From Spirochaetales bacterium (GTDB lineage Bacteria; Spirochaetota; Spirochaetia; Sphaerochaetales; Sphaerochaetaceae): a stretch of 60,684 nt of DNA. Position 1 is the stretch's first letter. Each line of letters begins with the position of its first letter. The stretch is taken from positions 1 through 60,684 of the forward strand of contig JALEVV010000014.1 in assembly GCA_022788185.1 (NCBI GenBank), given 5' to 3'. The position numbers and the translations under genes are program-made. Under the pieces are notes generated by a model. That model was given only the letters and a program-made list of their open reading frames with translations, made no database searches and had not been told where the DNA came from. This document shows, piece by piece, positions 1 to 8,513 of the stretch.

Positions 1-158
1 CTTATGCCCTACGAGTTGAAAACTGACCCGTAAAGTTACTTTTCATCCTTATACTCTTATACGAAATGCCCGTTTACAGGGTTGAAACGAAGTTTTCTAC
101 CAACAAGGCAGGCTATTCAGCTCTATCATGCGTAACTGCTAGTGAGGATCATGAGCTT
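1..158. other. Left-edge segment with no gene seen
   Basis: No supported reading frame was found here. It lies beyond the 3' end of the leftward exported-protein gene. It contains the string gttgaaaactgacccg near base 15 and a second gttgaaac near base 81. The first resembles short repeats found near the ends of IS21-family elements, but no transposase or clear terminal repeat is present, so this is only a hint. The segment may also hold the start of whatever lies left of the window. Confidence 0.3.
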
Positions 159-1172
159 TCATTTCGTAATTGCAGTTATCTGTTCAGGAGTGGAAGCCAC
201 ATTCAGGAGCTTCACCGTCGTCTTCAGTGTGAAGCGCGGGGCTTCGGGAATCGGGGCGGCCACTCTGGTGCGGACCTGCGTGATTACGGGAACTGAAGGA
301 ACCTTCTCGTTCACCTTTGATGATACGTCACCGATCTTTGGAGCTGACGGTCTGTAGAGTGAGATGATGTAGGTCAGCAGGCGGCTGGCAACCTCATCTG
401 TAACTGCTGTGTACTCTGCCTCGATTAAAGGCTTTGAGAACCTGAGGTATACGCTTTCATCAGAGATGCGGTATGTGAACTGATCCCTGATGCCTGTCTC
501 GAGAATGGTGAAGAAGTCAGTAATGAGGGATCTTCTGACAGTCCCGGAATATGTCAGCGTGATGCCTTCCTTGTCCGCATTGAGAACCACCTCGGTACCC
601 TTGAAGGATACGGTCTTCATGTATTCTTTTTCAACGCGCTGGGCGTACATCACGGGATCATAACCCATCGTAAGCATGTCGACGGCGGTGTATGCACTTA
701 TGGATGCCTTCCTGTTTCTCAGTGCGTCATAGATGGCGATCTCATTTCCGGAAAGGTTCGTTATCGAGTCCTCCTCCGCAGTGTAGACGATTGCAGCCGA
801 TGTGTCTGCGGGAAGGGTGTATTTGGCAGTGGTTGTATAAACAGTGAGTCCGCTTTCACCGCTCTGGACGAGAACGCCTCCATCCAGCAGGTAGAGGGCG
901 GGATCAGAATACCCGACCACTGCAAGCAGTGAGTTGGGATAAACCGTCATCGAGAAGCTGTCGGAAGTGAATTCGCTTTCCCATTCACCTGTCTGAATGA
1001 TGTATCCGTCGCGGGACATCATCGTAAGGGCATCAACCCTGACTCCGAAGGGATCATATACGTAAAGCGAGTCATAATCCCCGTGGCTGAAGTATATGGG
1101 GCCTGCCGCGAACAGGGACAGTGACAGCGTGAAGAGTGTTATGACAGTAAGTAAAAGTTTTTTCCTTCTCAT
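159..1172 (-). CDS. Exported protein of unknown function, possibly FecR-like
   Basis: This 337-residue protein begins with a clear cleavable signal peptide: a basic MRRKK start, a hydrophobic core and an AxA-type site near residue 22 (LSLFAAG). It therefore acts in the periplasm or on the cell surface. The mature part is rich in beta-strand-forming residues. A stretch around residues 100-130 (LLDGGVLVQSG, then TVYTTTAKYTLP) recalls the FecR-like fold found in many spirochaete exported proteins, but the match is weak. The ATG has a GGAG ribosome site six bases upstream. It follows ttcA after a 71-base gap on the same strand. No catalytic motif is visible, so no function is proposed beyond export. 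Confidence 0.75.
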   Translation of the reverse strand: MRRKKLLLTVITLFTLSLSLFAAGPIYFSHGDYDSLYVYDPFGVRVDALTMMSRDGYIIQTGEWESEFTSDSFSMTVYPNSLLAVVGYSDPALYLLDGGVLVQSGESGLTVYTTTAKYTLPADTSAAIVYTAEEDSITNLSGNEIAIYDALRNRKASISAYTAVDMLTMGYDPVMYAQRVEKEYMKTVSFKGTEVVLNADKEGITLTYSGTVRRSLITDFFTILETGIRDQFTYRISDESVYLRFSKPLIEAEYTAVTDEVASRLLTYIISLYRPSAPKIGDVSSKVNEKVPSVPVITQVRTRVAAPIPEAPRFTLKTTVKLLNVASTPEQITAITK

Positions 1173-1243
1173 GTTTAACTCCGTCTATCCTGAACTTAAA
1201 TCTTATCACAGTGTCAGAATATTAGAAAGGGTGTTTTGTCCGC

Positions 1244-2008
1244 CTACAGGGACAAATCGAAGTGGTGGGCATTGTAAATATGCTCACGGGTTAGGTGGTC
1301 GATGTGGGCCAGTTCACTGATTATCGGCTTGAGTCTGGCCCTGATGTTTGTCTGGTCGTAGGGGCAGACAGGCTTGATGACCGGAAGGTCATAGATATCG
1401 GCCAGGCGCCTCGTGACGCTCTCATGGATCTCTATTAGGGGCCTTATGATGTGCAGCTTTCCGTCGAAAAACTCCTGCACGGGAAGCATCGTGGCAAACG
1501 ATGCCCTGAAGCAGAGATTCATCATGGTCGTCTCCACGAGATCATCGAGATGGTGTCCCATCGCAATGAGCTTCACGTCATTTGCCGCGGCATATTCAAA
1601 AAGGATCCTCCGCCTGTTCCTCGAGCAGAGATAGCAGTTGAACTCACCCTTGAAGGAGGATGGGAACTGGTTCTCATCCATTATCTCGAACTCTATTCCC
1701 AGACACTCGAAGTACTCCCTGAGTTTTGCCTTATGCTCTTCATCTATTGGGTGCTCGATCCAGTTTATCATGAGGGCCCTCAGCCTGTATTTGACGGGAA
1801 GCCATCTGAGGCGGAGCGACAGGGCCAGCGCGAGGGCCAGGGAGTCCTTTCCGCCGGAGACTGCAAGCAGGACCTCATCGCCTTCCTTTATCATGTTGTA
1901 GCGGTTTATCGCCTTTCCCGAGGCCTTGACGAACCTCATAACCCAGGGCGGGATGTCACCCGCCACCAGATCCTTATATGAGAGTTTTTCAGAAGTTTCC
2001 ACTTTCAA
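1244..2008 (-). CDS. ttcA: tRNA 2-thiocytidine synthetase-like PP-loop protein (TtcA family)
   Basis: This is a 254-residue member of the PP-loop ATPase family that thiolates tRNA, most like TtcA, which makes 2-thiocytidine at position 32. The ATP-binding PP-loop SGGKDS is at residues 51-56. Two cysteines in CYLC (125 and 128) and a third at 215 (PVCPYDQ) form the cysteine set that holds an iron-sulfur cluster in TtcA and TtuA enzymes. GHHLDD at 151-156 is the second conserved family motif. The chosen start is a TTG preceded by GGAG. It overlaps the end of the upstream HD gene by 20 bases, suggesting coupled translation. A related thiolase with another target base cannot be excluded. Confidence 0.82.
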   Translation of the reverse strand: MKVETSEKLSYKDLVAGDIPPWVMRFVKASGKAINRYNMIKEGDEVLLAVSGGKDSLALALALSLRLRWLPVKYRLRALMINWIEHPIDEEHKAKLREYFECLGIEFEIMDENQFPSSFKGEFNCYLCSRNRRRILFEYAAANDVKLIAMGHHLDDLVETTMMNLCFRASFATMLPVQEFFDGKLHIIRPLIEIHESVTRRLADIYDLPVIKPVCPYDQTNIRARLKPIISELAHIDHLTREHIYNAHHFDLSL

Positions 2009-3251
2009 TGATCTCCTTTGCCCTGGACCGGCTTACGTATGAGGGAGTATAGAGCCCTATCATCCTGAGGGAAGCGGAAAACTGCTTTTCCACATCCTTC
2101 GTGAAGAGTTTCGTGACACATGAAAACGGCTCAAGGGTACCGTCCTCATTGAGGACTTTCATGTCCGCCTCAAAGGAAATGGGCTCCGGTATATCCACTA
2201 TGACCTCATGGCGGCGAAGCTCAGGATAGCTTTCCTTCAGCCTTTCATAGAGCCTGTCTTCCGCACTGAAACGGGAGTAGATGTCTCCCGTTATGGGGCG
2301 GAGGATCCTCTCACCTTCCCACGGGGCTTCCCAGACCCGGGTAAAAAGCTCGTTGTCCCGCACCCTGGTGATAAGGGAAAGGGGCTCGTAATCCCGATGC
2401 CTGACTGCCAGGGCATCGAACTCACCGTCGTCCATGAAGTAAAGGTCTTCCACTTTCAGCACACCGTCCCTTATGGCGGTGAACAGGGCCTTCTTTATCA
2501 TGCATGTGGCGCTCCTGACACCGCGGTGCCAGTAGACGTTGGCATACATCAGGTACTTGGAGAAGAGAATGTGCTCCAGAGCGGTGTACGCACAGCGCTC
2601 CAGGGCCAGTTCCCCGTTCACGAGGTGGAGCCTGCTTATTATGTATCCGTTGTTCTGGATGCCGTAGGGAACGCCGCAGAAGAAGGCATCCCTGTTGAGG
2701 TAATCGAGCTTATCGGGGTCGAGGGCTCCTGAGAGAATGTGACGGTAAACGGCCACTTCCTCATCCACCGGTCTCGACTCATCTATTATCGCACATACCG
2801 CTTCAGGATCGGCTCCGGCATTTACAACTGCCCTCAGAAGGCACTCATCCTTCATTATCACTTCCCCGGCCAGCTCCTCATGCTCCCTTATCGACAGCTC
2901 CTTGAGGGAGTGGGCATAGGGGAAATGGCCTATGTCATGGAGAAGGCATGCGGCAAGAAAGCTTCTCATGCCTGTGGGAGTGTATGGTACTGTGCTGTTT
3001 TCCAGCGTCTGGATCAGGATCTGACGGCCTATGTGGTATACTCCGAGACTGTGGTTAAGCCTGGTATGCATCGCCCCCGGGTAGATGCGGCAGGTGGGCC
3101 CGTTCTGCTTGATCCTGTCAAGTTTCTGAAAGGCAGGGGTTTCCGTTATGGCCTTAAGGGATCTGTCAATCATTATGTCGTTCCAGAGCGGATCGCGCCA
3201 GGCCAGGACAAAGCCCTCGGTGATGTTTAAAAGCAGTTCTCTTTTGTTCAC
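1989..3251 (-). CDS. HD-domain metal-dependent phosphohydrolase
   Basis: This protein belongs to the HD superfamily of metal-dependent phosphohydrolases, in the subgroup that resembles dGTP triphosphohydrolases and SAMHD1. With the GTG start chosen here it has 420 residues. The metal ligands are visible as H67 in HTRLNHS and H105-D106 in LLHDIGH, followed by H109. LDPDKLDYLNRD further on is the usual downstream block of this subgroup. The frame stays open upstream to a TTG at 3293, but that start has no ribosome site and would run through the likely promoter. The GTG at 3251 lies 12 bases after a TATGAT box. The substrate, a nucleotide or a signalling nucleotide, cannot be told from sequence. 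Confidence 0.78.
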   Translation of the reverse strand: MNKRELLLNITEGFVLAWRDPLWNDIMIDRSLKAITETPAFQKLDRIKQNGPTCRIYPGAMHTRLNHSLGVYHIGRQILIQTLENSTVPYTPTGMRSFLAACLLHDIGHFPYAHSLKELSIREHEELAGEVIMKDECLLRAVVNAGADPEAVCAIIDESRPVDEEVAVYRHILSGALDPDKLDYLNRDAFFCGVPYGIQNNGYIISRLHLVNGELALERCAYTALEHILFSKYLMYANVYWHRGVRSATCMIKKALFTAIRDGVLKVEDLYFMDDGEFDALAVRHRDYEPLSLITRVRDNELFTRVWEAPWEGERILRPITGDIYSRFSAEDRLYERLKESYPELRRHEVIVDIPEPISFEADMKVLNEDGTLEPFSCVTKLFTKDVEKQFSASLRMIGLYTPSYVSRSRAKEIIESGNF

Positions 3252-3278
3252 ATGGATTAATTTATCATAATCATATCT

Positions 3279-3308
3279 TTGACAAAAGGCCAAAATGGTA
3301 AATAATGT
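3279..3308 (+). promoter_or_regulatory. Promoter of the small exported protein
   Basis: A perfect TTGACA at 3279-3284 is followed by an 18-base spacer and TAATGT at 3303-3308. The box ends five bases before the ATG at 3314, leaving no room for a ribosome site, so the transcript may be leaderless. A divergent leftward promoter for the HD gene (TTGGCC, 18 bases, TATGAT at 3269-3264) overlaps it. Confidence 0.55.
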
Positions 3309-3313
3309 TTTCC

Positions 3314-3676
3314 ATGAGACGCATGATAATTACCGCCCTGATGATGCTTTTGGCCACCTCCCTTATGGCAGGTTACGGCACGGACCGGGATATCGGATTG
3401 CTCTCTGATGTGGAAAAGGGGAGTGCGGAGGAGCGTGTCGTCTCCTTCTTCATGGGAGAATACTCCCTTGAGCGGCTGGAAGAACACGTTCAGCCCCAGC
3501 TGCTTCCTGCCTTCACGAGGCAGTACGGCGAAAAGCTTGCTTCCTTGCTCCCGCTTGAAAATGTCCTCGTTTCAAAGGGGGAGGGTGTGATAAAACTGAA
3601 GGACACCTCAAAGGGTGTCCTTCTGGATGTGTTTTACAATGAGGAAGGCCTCATAACATCAATCGGCATCAGATGA
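3314..3676 (+). CDS. Small exported protein of unknown function
   Basis: This 120-residue protein has a signal peptide (MRRMIITALMMLLATSLMA, cut before GYG). The mature part is about 100 residues, mixed alpha/beta and charged, with no recognised motif. The frame could also begin at an ATG at 3305, but that codon overlaps the -10 box of the likely promoter, so 3314 is preferred. The last eight bases overlap the convergent pepF gene. Inside the gene, a 9-base-pair inverted repeat with a six-base loop (3599-3622) could fold in the RNA, but the codons there look ordinary. It faces away from the HD gene and shares a 62-base intergenic region with it. Confidence 0.68.
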   Translation: MRRMIITALMMLLATSLMAGYGTDRDIGLLSDVEKGSAEERVVSFFMGEYSLERLEEHVQPQLLPAFTRQYGEKLASLLPLENVLVSKGEGVIKLKDTSKGVLLDVFYNEEGLITSIGIR

Positions 3677-5438
3677 GCTTTTCAAGCTCGGTGAGCAGCT
3701 CGTCAAAGCGGCGCACCGCACTGTCGACGCCCTCAGGACCCGACATGTCCACACCGCCGAGCTTCAGTGACTCGATCGGGTAGCGGGAGCCTCCGCTCTT
3801 AAGGAATGAGAGGTACTCATCCCTTTCCTTTTCGCCCCCTCCCAGCACCCTGTCCGAGAGTGCGATCGCCGCACTGATTCCCGTGGCATACTTATAAACG
3901 TAGAAGGCCCTGTAGAAGTGGGGTATCCTGAGACCTTCCATGTCACTTACATCCTCAAAGATCATTCTGGGTCCGAAGTAGCTTTCAAGGAGGGACCTGT
4001 AGGTCCTTCTCAGGAAGTCCACGGTGGCAACCTCACCCCTTTCAACGGCTTCATGAACCAGAAGCTCGAACTCGGCAAACATCGTCTGCCTGAAGAGGGT
4101 ACCGACCATGCCCGCAAGCTCATGGGCGATTATGAAGGCCCTGGTCTTCTCATCCTTTGTGGATGAGAGCAGGTATCTTGCCAGGAGCTGCTCATTGAAG
4201 GTGGAGGCAACCTCCGCCTCGAAGATCGTGTAACCATAGTGCATGAATGGATTGGACTTCACGCTGTAGTAAGAGTGCATTGAGTGTCCGCCCTCATGGA
4301 TCAGGGTGAAGACCGAGTTCAGAACGTCCTCATTGAAGTTTGTGAGGATGTAGGGATTGCCTGTATAGCACCCTGAGGAGAAGGCACCGCTGCGCTTTCC
4401 CTCATTTTCGTACCTGTCTACCCAGCGATCAACCGTAAGACCCCTGACGAGAGTTTCCTGATACTCCGCACCAAGGGGCTCAACTGCCTTTTCTATGAGC
4501 TTCACCGCCTCATCATAGGTGTGGCGGGAGGGCACGTTCTTCACCAGGGGAACGTAAACATCCCAGTGTCTGAGTTTTTCCTTTCCATGGACCCGGGCCA
4601 TCAGATCGTAGTAGCGGTGGAGGACCGGGAATCCCCTGTGCACGCTGTCTATGAGGTTGCGGTACACACTCTCGGGAACGTTGTCCGGGAAGAGGGCTGC
4701 CTCCAGTGAGGAGGAGTAACCCCTGGCACGGGCCTGGAAGATATCCTGATTGACGCTTCCCTCATAGAGGCGGGCAATTACGTGCTGATGCTTCTCAAAG
4801 CCCCTGTGGAAGCGGAGGTAAGCTTCCTTTCTTACGTTCTCATCGCTGTCCCTGATCAGGCTCATGTAGCTGGACTGGGTAAGCTTCCTGCCGTTCACCT
4901 CACCGAACTCCAGATCGACATCGGTAAGATCGTGGAAAGCCTTCTGGCATGAAGCTGAGGCTTCGGCATTCAGGCTCAGGATACGCTCCTCTGCCTTGGA
5001 GAGGGTGTGCTCGCCCGACCTCAGGATCTTAGAGATGAAGATCCTGAATTCCTCCGAGCGGTCCTCGGCAAGGTATGAATCAAGGAGATTCCTGTCGATG
5101 GAAAGCAGTTCGGGCTCGAACCAGGAGAGGGCCTGCATCAGGCGGGCTTCAAGATTGGAGGCAAGTCCTGCCAGCTCCTGATTCTCCCCGTCCGCCCCGT
5201 CAGTTTCAAAGCGGAGGAATGCATAATTCGATATCCTTTCGGCCTCGATCTCGGTATCCCTGATGAGAGAGAGCACCTCGTGAATCGTATCTGGGCCCTC
5301 ACTTAAACGTCCGTTATACGCTTCAAGGGAGGCGGCAGCCGCCGAGACACGCTCATAGCGGCTTTTGAAGTCGGCCGTACCGGTGCAGAGCGCCTCAAGA
5401 TTCCAGGTGTCTGCGGTTTTCTGTTCACATCTCTTCAT
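3669..5438 (-). CDS. pepF: Oligoendopeptidase F (M3 family zinc metallopeptidase)
   Basis: This is a 589-residue cytoplasmic zinc endopeptidase of family M3B that cuts peptides of roughly 7-17 residues, probably after uptake. The zinc-binding motif is HEGGH at residues 381-385, and the third ligand is the glutamate in FEAEVAST near residue 409. Length and domain order fit PepF: an N-terminal helical part from about 10 to 200, then the catalytic part. The start ATG follows an AAGGAAAA site. It overlaps the end of rdgB by 14 bases, so pepF, rdgB and the alpha/beta hydrolase gene form one leftward operon. The oligopeptide importer at 46.8-53.1 kb could supply its substrates; that link is inference. 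Confidence 0.93.
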   Translation of the reverse strand: MKRCEQKTADTWNLEALCTGTADFKSRYERVSAAAASLEAYNGRLSEGPDTIHEVLSLIRDTEIEAERISNYAFLRFETDGADGENQELAGLASNLEARLMQALSWFEPELLSIDRNLLDSYLAEDRSEEFRIFISKILRSGEHTLSKAEERILSLNAEASASCQKAFHDLTDVDLEFGEVNGRKLTQSSYMSLIRDSDENVRKEAYLRFHRGFEKHQHVIARLYEGSVNQDIFQARARGYSSSLEAALFPDNVPESVYRNLIDSVHRGFPVLHRYYDLMARVHGKEKLRHWDVYVPLVKNVPSRHTYDEAVKLIEKAVEPLGAEYQETLVRGLTVDRWVDRYENEGKRSGAFSSGCYTGNPYILTNFNEDVLNSVFTLIHEGGHSMHSYYSVKSNPFMHYGYTIFEAEVASTFNEQLLARYLLSSTKDEKTRAFIIAHELAGMVGTLFRQTMFAEFELLVHEAVERGEVATVDFLRRTYRSLLESYFGPRMIFEDVSDMEGLRIPHFYRAFYVYKYATGISAAIALSDRVLGGGEKERDEYLSFLKSGGSRYPIESLKLGGVDMSGPEGVDSAVRRFDELLTELEKLI

Positions 5439-6036
5439 TATTGTTTTCCTTTTTAAGCTGGTTTATTATCAGGTTCATCTTTCTGACGGCCTTACCCCTG
5501 TGGGAAAGCCTGTCCTTCTCCTCTGCGCTGAGTTCTGCGGCACTCTTTCCTGTATCACCCATTATGAATATGGGGTCGTAGCCGAAGCCGTGAGTTCCCT
5601 CTTCCGAGAACGCAATGGAGCCTTCCGCCGTCTCCTCAATGATGTATATCCGGTCAGGAGAGAGCATCAGGACGAGGGCGCATACGAAGCGGGCGCTTCT
5701 GTTTTCCACACCTTCCATCTCTCCAAGCAGTTTCGCGTTCTTTTCCCTCTGGGAAAGGACTCTTTCCGGAGTGTCCCCGTATCTGCTGGTGTGAATGCCG
5801 GGCCTTCCGCCAAGGGCGTCGACGACCAGTCCTGAGTCATCGGCAAGCACCGGGGCTTTAACCTTCTCATAGAGGGCGTTTGCCTTTATCAGGGCATTTT
5901 CAATGAAGCTATTCCCGTTCTCGTCGGGATCGAAGGCAATTCCGTCTTCCTTGGGAAGCCTGACGGTAACACCGTCCAGAAGTCTCATCATTTCCTCTTT
6001 CTTATGATCATTTGAGGATGCGAAATAAAGTGTCAT
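5425..6036 (-). CDS. rdgB: Non-canonical purine NTP pyrophosphatase, RdgB/HAM1 family
   Basis: This 203-residue enzyme hydrolyses dITP, ITP and XTP to monophosphates and keeps deaminated purines out of DNA and RNA. The family signatures are present in order: ASSNDHKKEEM at the N-terminus (the nucleotide-binding lysine region), DDSGLVVDALGGRPG near residues 70-84, SRYG just after, and FGYDPIF near residue 150. Length is normal for the family. The ATG is preceded by AAGGAGATG, and the gene overlaps the upstream hydrolase by four bases (ATGA type), which implies translational coupling. Its place between a hydrolase and a peptidase carries no obvious functional link. Confidence 0.94.
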   Translation of the reverse strand: MTLYFASSNDHKKEEMMRLLDGVTVRLPKEDGIAFDPDENGNSFIENALIKANALYEKVKAPVLADDSGLVVDALGGRPGIHTSRYGDTPERVLSQREKNAKLLGEMEGVENRSARFVCALVLMLSPDRIYIIEETAEGSIAFSEEGTHGFGYDPIFIMGDTGKSAAELSAEEKDRLSHRGKAVRKMNLIINQLKKENNNEEM

Positions 6037-7340
6037 GTATTCATCTCCTTAAGAAACTGGGAAACTGCATCGAGGATGACCTGATTAACGGTCTCTTCGA
6101 TGAGTCCATATTCGGACGACACTCCGGTGGATGCACTCTGCATCAGGTGGTTTATCCCTTCCGGTTCCAGATACTCATATTCCTGACCCGACTCATTAAG
6201 TGCATTCTCAAGAGGTTCCCTGTTGAGGGCGGGGCGTACCTGAGTATCCTTCGCACCGATTACCGCAAGCACAGGACATTTGACCCGTGAGAGGTAAGTG
6301 GCGGGATCGAGTTCGATGAACGCCCTGTACCAGGGATCTGAAAGGGCCCTGACGGTATCCGCGGCCGCCGGACCTGCGATCTGGGACATGTATATGACAG
6401 CGTTCTCACTGTCTCCCGCGATGACAAAGTCATAGACTGCCGAAAGGATTGTCAAAACCTGTTCGATCATGGCTTCAGGGGCACCTGCCGCAGAGAGGGC
6501 AGTCCTGTTCTGGTCGAGAAGAATTTCCCTGCCGCTTACGGCGGGAGGAGCAAGGAGTATCAGTGCTGAGATGTCATCACGCCGTGATGCGATAACCGGT
6601 GCGATCACTCCGCCCTCTGAGTGTCCGAGGAGGATTATCCTCTCATATCCCAGTTCCTTTGCCTTTGCAATTATCCCTTCAGTGTCGTTTGCCAGATCAA
6701 GGGTGGTCATTCCGGCAGCGGAGCCGGTACTTTTTCCCGTTCCCCGGTCATCAAATCGGAGGGTTGCGAAGCCTGAAGCGACAATCTGATCCGAGAGGAT
6801 CATGAAGGTGCGGTGGTTAGCTATATTGCTGTCCCTGTCCTGAAGACCTGAGCCTGTGATGAAGATGACACATGCGTCTGTTGCCTTCTCAGGCAGTGTA
6901 AGCGTACCTGAAAGGACGGCACCGTCAGCTGCGGTCACATATATTTCCTCCTCGGAAAATCCCGGTCTGTCCTTTTCCTGAGGCCTTTCATAGTAGGATC
7001 TGCTGTCATATGATACGGTTCTGAATTCCAGCTCTTCGGTGTATCCGTTCTGAGAGAACGTGAGTTTTCCCGGAAGCTTTCCCGTGAATGTGATTCCCAT
7101 GGAGGGAAGGGCAAAGCCATCAGGGCTCTCTTCAAGGGGAAGGAAGTATGCCATCTGCTCTGGTATGGTCAGGACCGTCTTTCCATCCATTTCAGCGATT
7201 TCCATCGTGAGGCCGAGGGCTGAACGGGCACTTCGGACCTTACTGTCAAAGTTCGAATCAATCGCTTCCTGCATTCCTGACGGGAACGCAGTGAGAGTGA
7301 GCAGTATTGAGAACACTGCGGTCATAATTGTTTTCTTCAT
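6033..7340 (-). CDS. Exported alpha/beta hydrolase (serine esterase-like)
   Basis: This 435-residue protein has a signal peptide of about 20 residues, an N-terminal beta-rich domain of about 110 residues and an alpha/beta hydrolase domain. The nucleophile elbow is GHSEGG with S241. GSGLQDRDSN near residue 163 forms the oxyanion region, FDDRGTGKS near 196 is typical of the family, an aspartate follows in AVIGAKDTQV, and the histidine is in GINHLM near the C-terminus. It resembles prolyl-oligopeptidase-like or acyl-ester hydrolases of the S9/DLH group. The substrate is unknown. No Shine-Dalgarno is seen before the ATG. A TATCAT box ends seven bases upstream, but its -35 is poor, so leaderless expression is only a possibility. 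Confidence 0.82.
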   Translation of the reverse strand: MKKTIMTAVFSILLTLTAFPSGMQEAIDSNFDSKVRSARSALGLTMEIAEMDGKTVLTIPEQMAYFLPLEESPDGFALPSMGITFTGKLPGKLTFSQNGYTEELEFRTVSYDSRSYYERPQEKDRPGFSEEEIYVTAADGAVLSGTLTLPEKATDACVIFITGSGLQDRDSNIANHRTFMILSDQIVASGFATLRFDDRGTGKSTGSAAGMTTLDLANDTEGIIAKAKELGYERIILLGHSEGGVIAPVIASRRDDISALILLAPPAVSGREILLDQNRTALSAAGAPEAMIEQVLTILSAVYDFVIAGDSENAVIYMSQIAGPAAADTVRALSDPWYRAFIELDPATYLSRVKCPVLAVIGAKDTQVRPALNREPLENALNESGQEYEYLEPEGINHLMQSASTGVSSEYGLIEETVNQVILDAVSQFLKEMNT

Positions 7341-7435
7341 GGTTGTGATGATAACTCATATCACGATGGAAATACACCCGTCTAAAGGGGTGGATAAGAT
7401 CTATCCGTCATGTACTGATGGACCTGTATTGTTTT

Positions 7436-8455
7436 TCAGGCCCCGGCCCTTACTTCCGTGCTGAGCGCCTCCATGAAGCTCTCCACCTGCCTGATCGATG
7501 AACTGACCATGGCTTCGCTGAAGGAGAGGGCCCTGGCGATGAAGGCGATTGTTAGGCCCCTTCTCCTGCCTGCTTTTGATTCCTGATTGCTTCTGACCCT
7601 CCTTAGGGCAGCTTCGAGCTGTACCCTGAGTTCCTTTTTCTCCTCTTCGCTCGTTTTCGGATTATGGATTGCCGCAGTAAGCAGGACATAACGTTTCCAT
7701 GCCCTGTTGATTTTCCCATCCAGCCGCTCTTCCTTTACGACCTGCCGCTTTTCACTTTTACTGAAGAGCAGGGTGGAGAGTTCGGCGAAGCTGTGCTCTG
7801 AAACGTTCATCAGCTCTGAGAGATCCCTGATCTCACCGCTGGTCAGACTGTCGGTGTTTGAAAGCAGGAAGAGCATGAACCTGAGTCTGTTATCCCTCTC
7901 CCTGAGATACTCAAGCATTATGTCCCTCCTGATGTTTCCCGTGATGTGAGTGCATGGGACTGCGGTAACCACGTCCTCGATTATCTCATTAAGTGAGAGC
8001 TCTTCCGGCGGACGAGCAGGAGGTCCGTCTGACGATGGCATTGCATCCCATTCCGGTTCGAACTCGAAGACCTCGGATGCGTCCAGCATATTGACTGATG
8101 TATAGAGAAAATCATCGTCCTTCCTCATGCGTTCGTACTTTTTGGACATGAAGGCAAAGGCCCGTCCCTTCAGTATCACATGAAGGTAAGCGACGTATGG
8201 GACCGAGAGGGTAATCCGGTAGGACATGATTATCCTGTCAACACCCGGGAGCTGGGAGAGATAGAACTCACTGCACAGCTCCCTGTCCAGGTAGTAGGAG
8301 CGTCTGGGAATAAGGTATAAAAGCAGCTTCGTCTTTTCCCGTACGTATTCAAGCTCAGCAGTGTAATCACTGCCGTCGCTGCGTTTCTGAAACAGAATGG
8401 CAACCTTTTCTTCCAGCGCTTCCTGTTCTGCCTTCGTGATGAATCCGTTCTGCAT
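7436..8455 (-). CDS. Cytoplasmic protein of unknown function with possible sigma-region-2-like N-terminus
   Basis: This 339-residue soluble protein has no signal peptide or membrane segment. The ATG at 8455 follows GGAGGAGAG and is preferred over upstream codons. Residues about 35-110 (LLLYLIPRRSYYLDRE through YVAYLHVILKGRAFAF) have the pattern of hydrophobic, acidic and aromatic residues seen in sigma-factor region 2 and in sigma-like proteins of treponemes. A Pro/Ser-rich linker follows near 140-155. The C-terminal 150 residues are helical and strongly basic (RAWKRYV, RRVRSNQESKAGRRRG). A nucleic-acid or transcription role is plausible but unproven. It stands alone between the DHH gene and the hydrolase operon. 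Confidence 0.6.
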   Translation of the reverse strand: MQNGFITKAEQEALEEKVAILFQKRSDGSDYTAELEYVREKTKLLLYLIPRRSYYLDRELCSEFYLSQLPGVDRIIMSYRITLSVPYVAYLHVILKGRAFAFMSKKYERMRKDDDFLYTSVNMLDASEVFEFEPEWDAMPSSDGPPARPPEELSLNEIIEDVVTAVPCTHITGNIRRDIMLEYLRERDNRLRFMLFLLSNTDSLTSGEIRDLSELMNVSEHSFAELSTLLFSKSEKRQVVKEERLDGKINRAWKRYVLLTAAIHNPKTSEEEKKELRVQLEAALRRVRSNQESKAGRRRGLTIAFIARALSFSEAMVSSSIRQVESFMEALSTEVRAGA

Positions 8456-8513
8456 GTTCTCTCCTCCTCCAAGTGTGCGGAGAAAACACAGCAATTCGCG
8501 TGCCAGTGAAGGA

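Noticed and set aside
3599-3622. Perfect nine-base-pair hairpin inside the small exported-protein gene
   Set aside because: It has no T-run and lies within ordinary codons (KDTSKGV), so chance is the simplest explanation.
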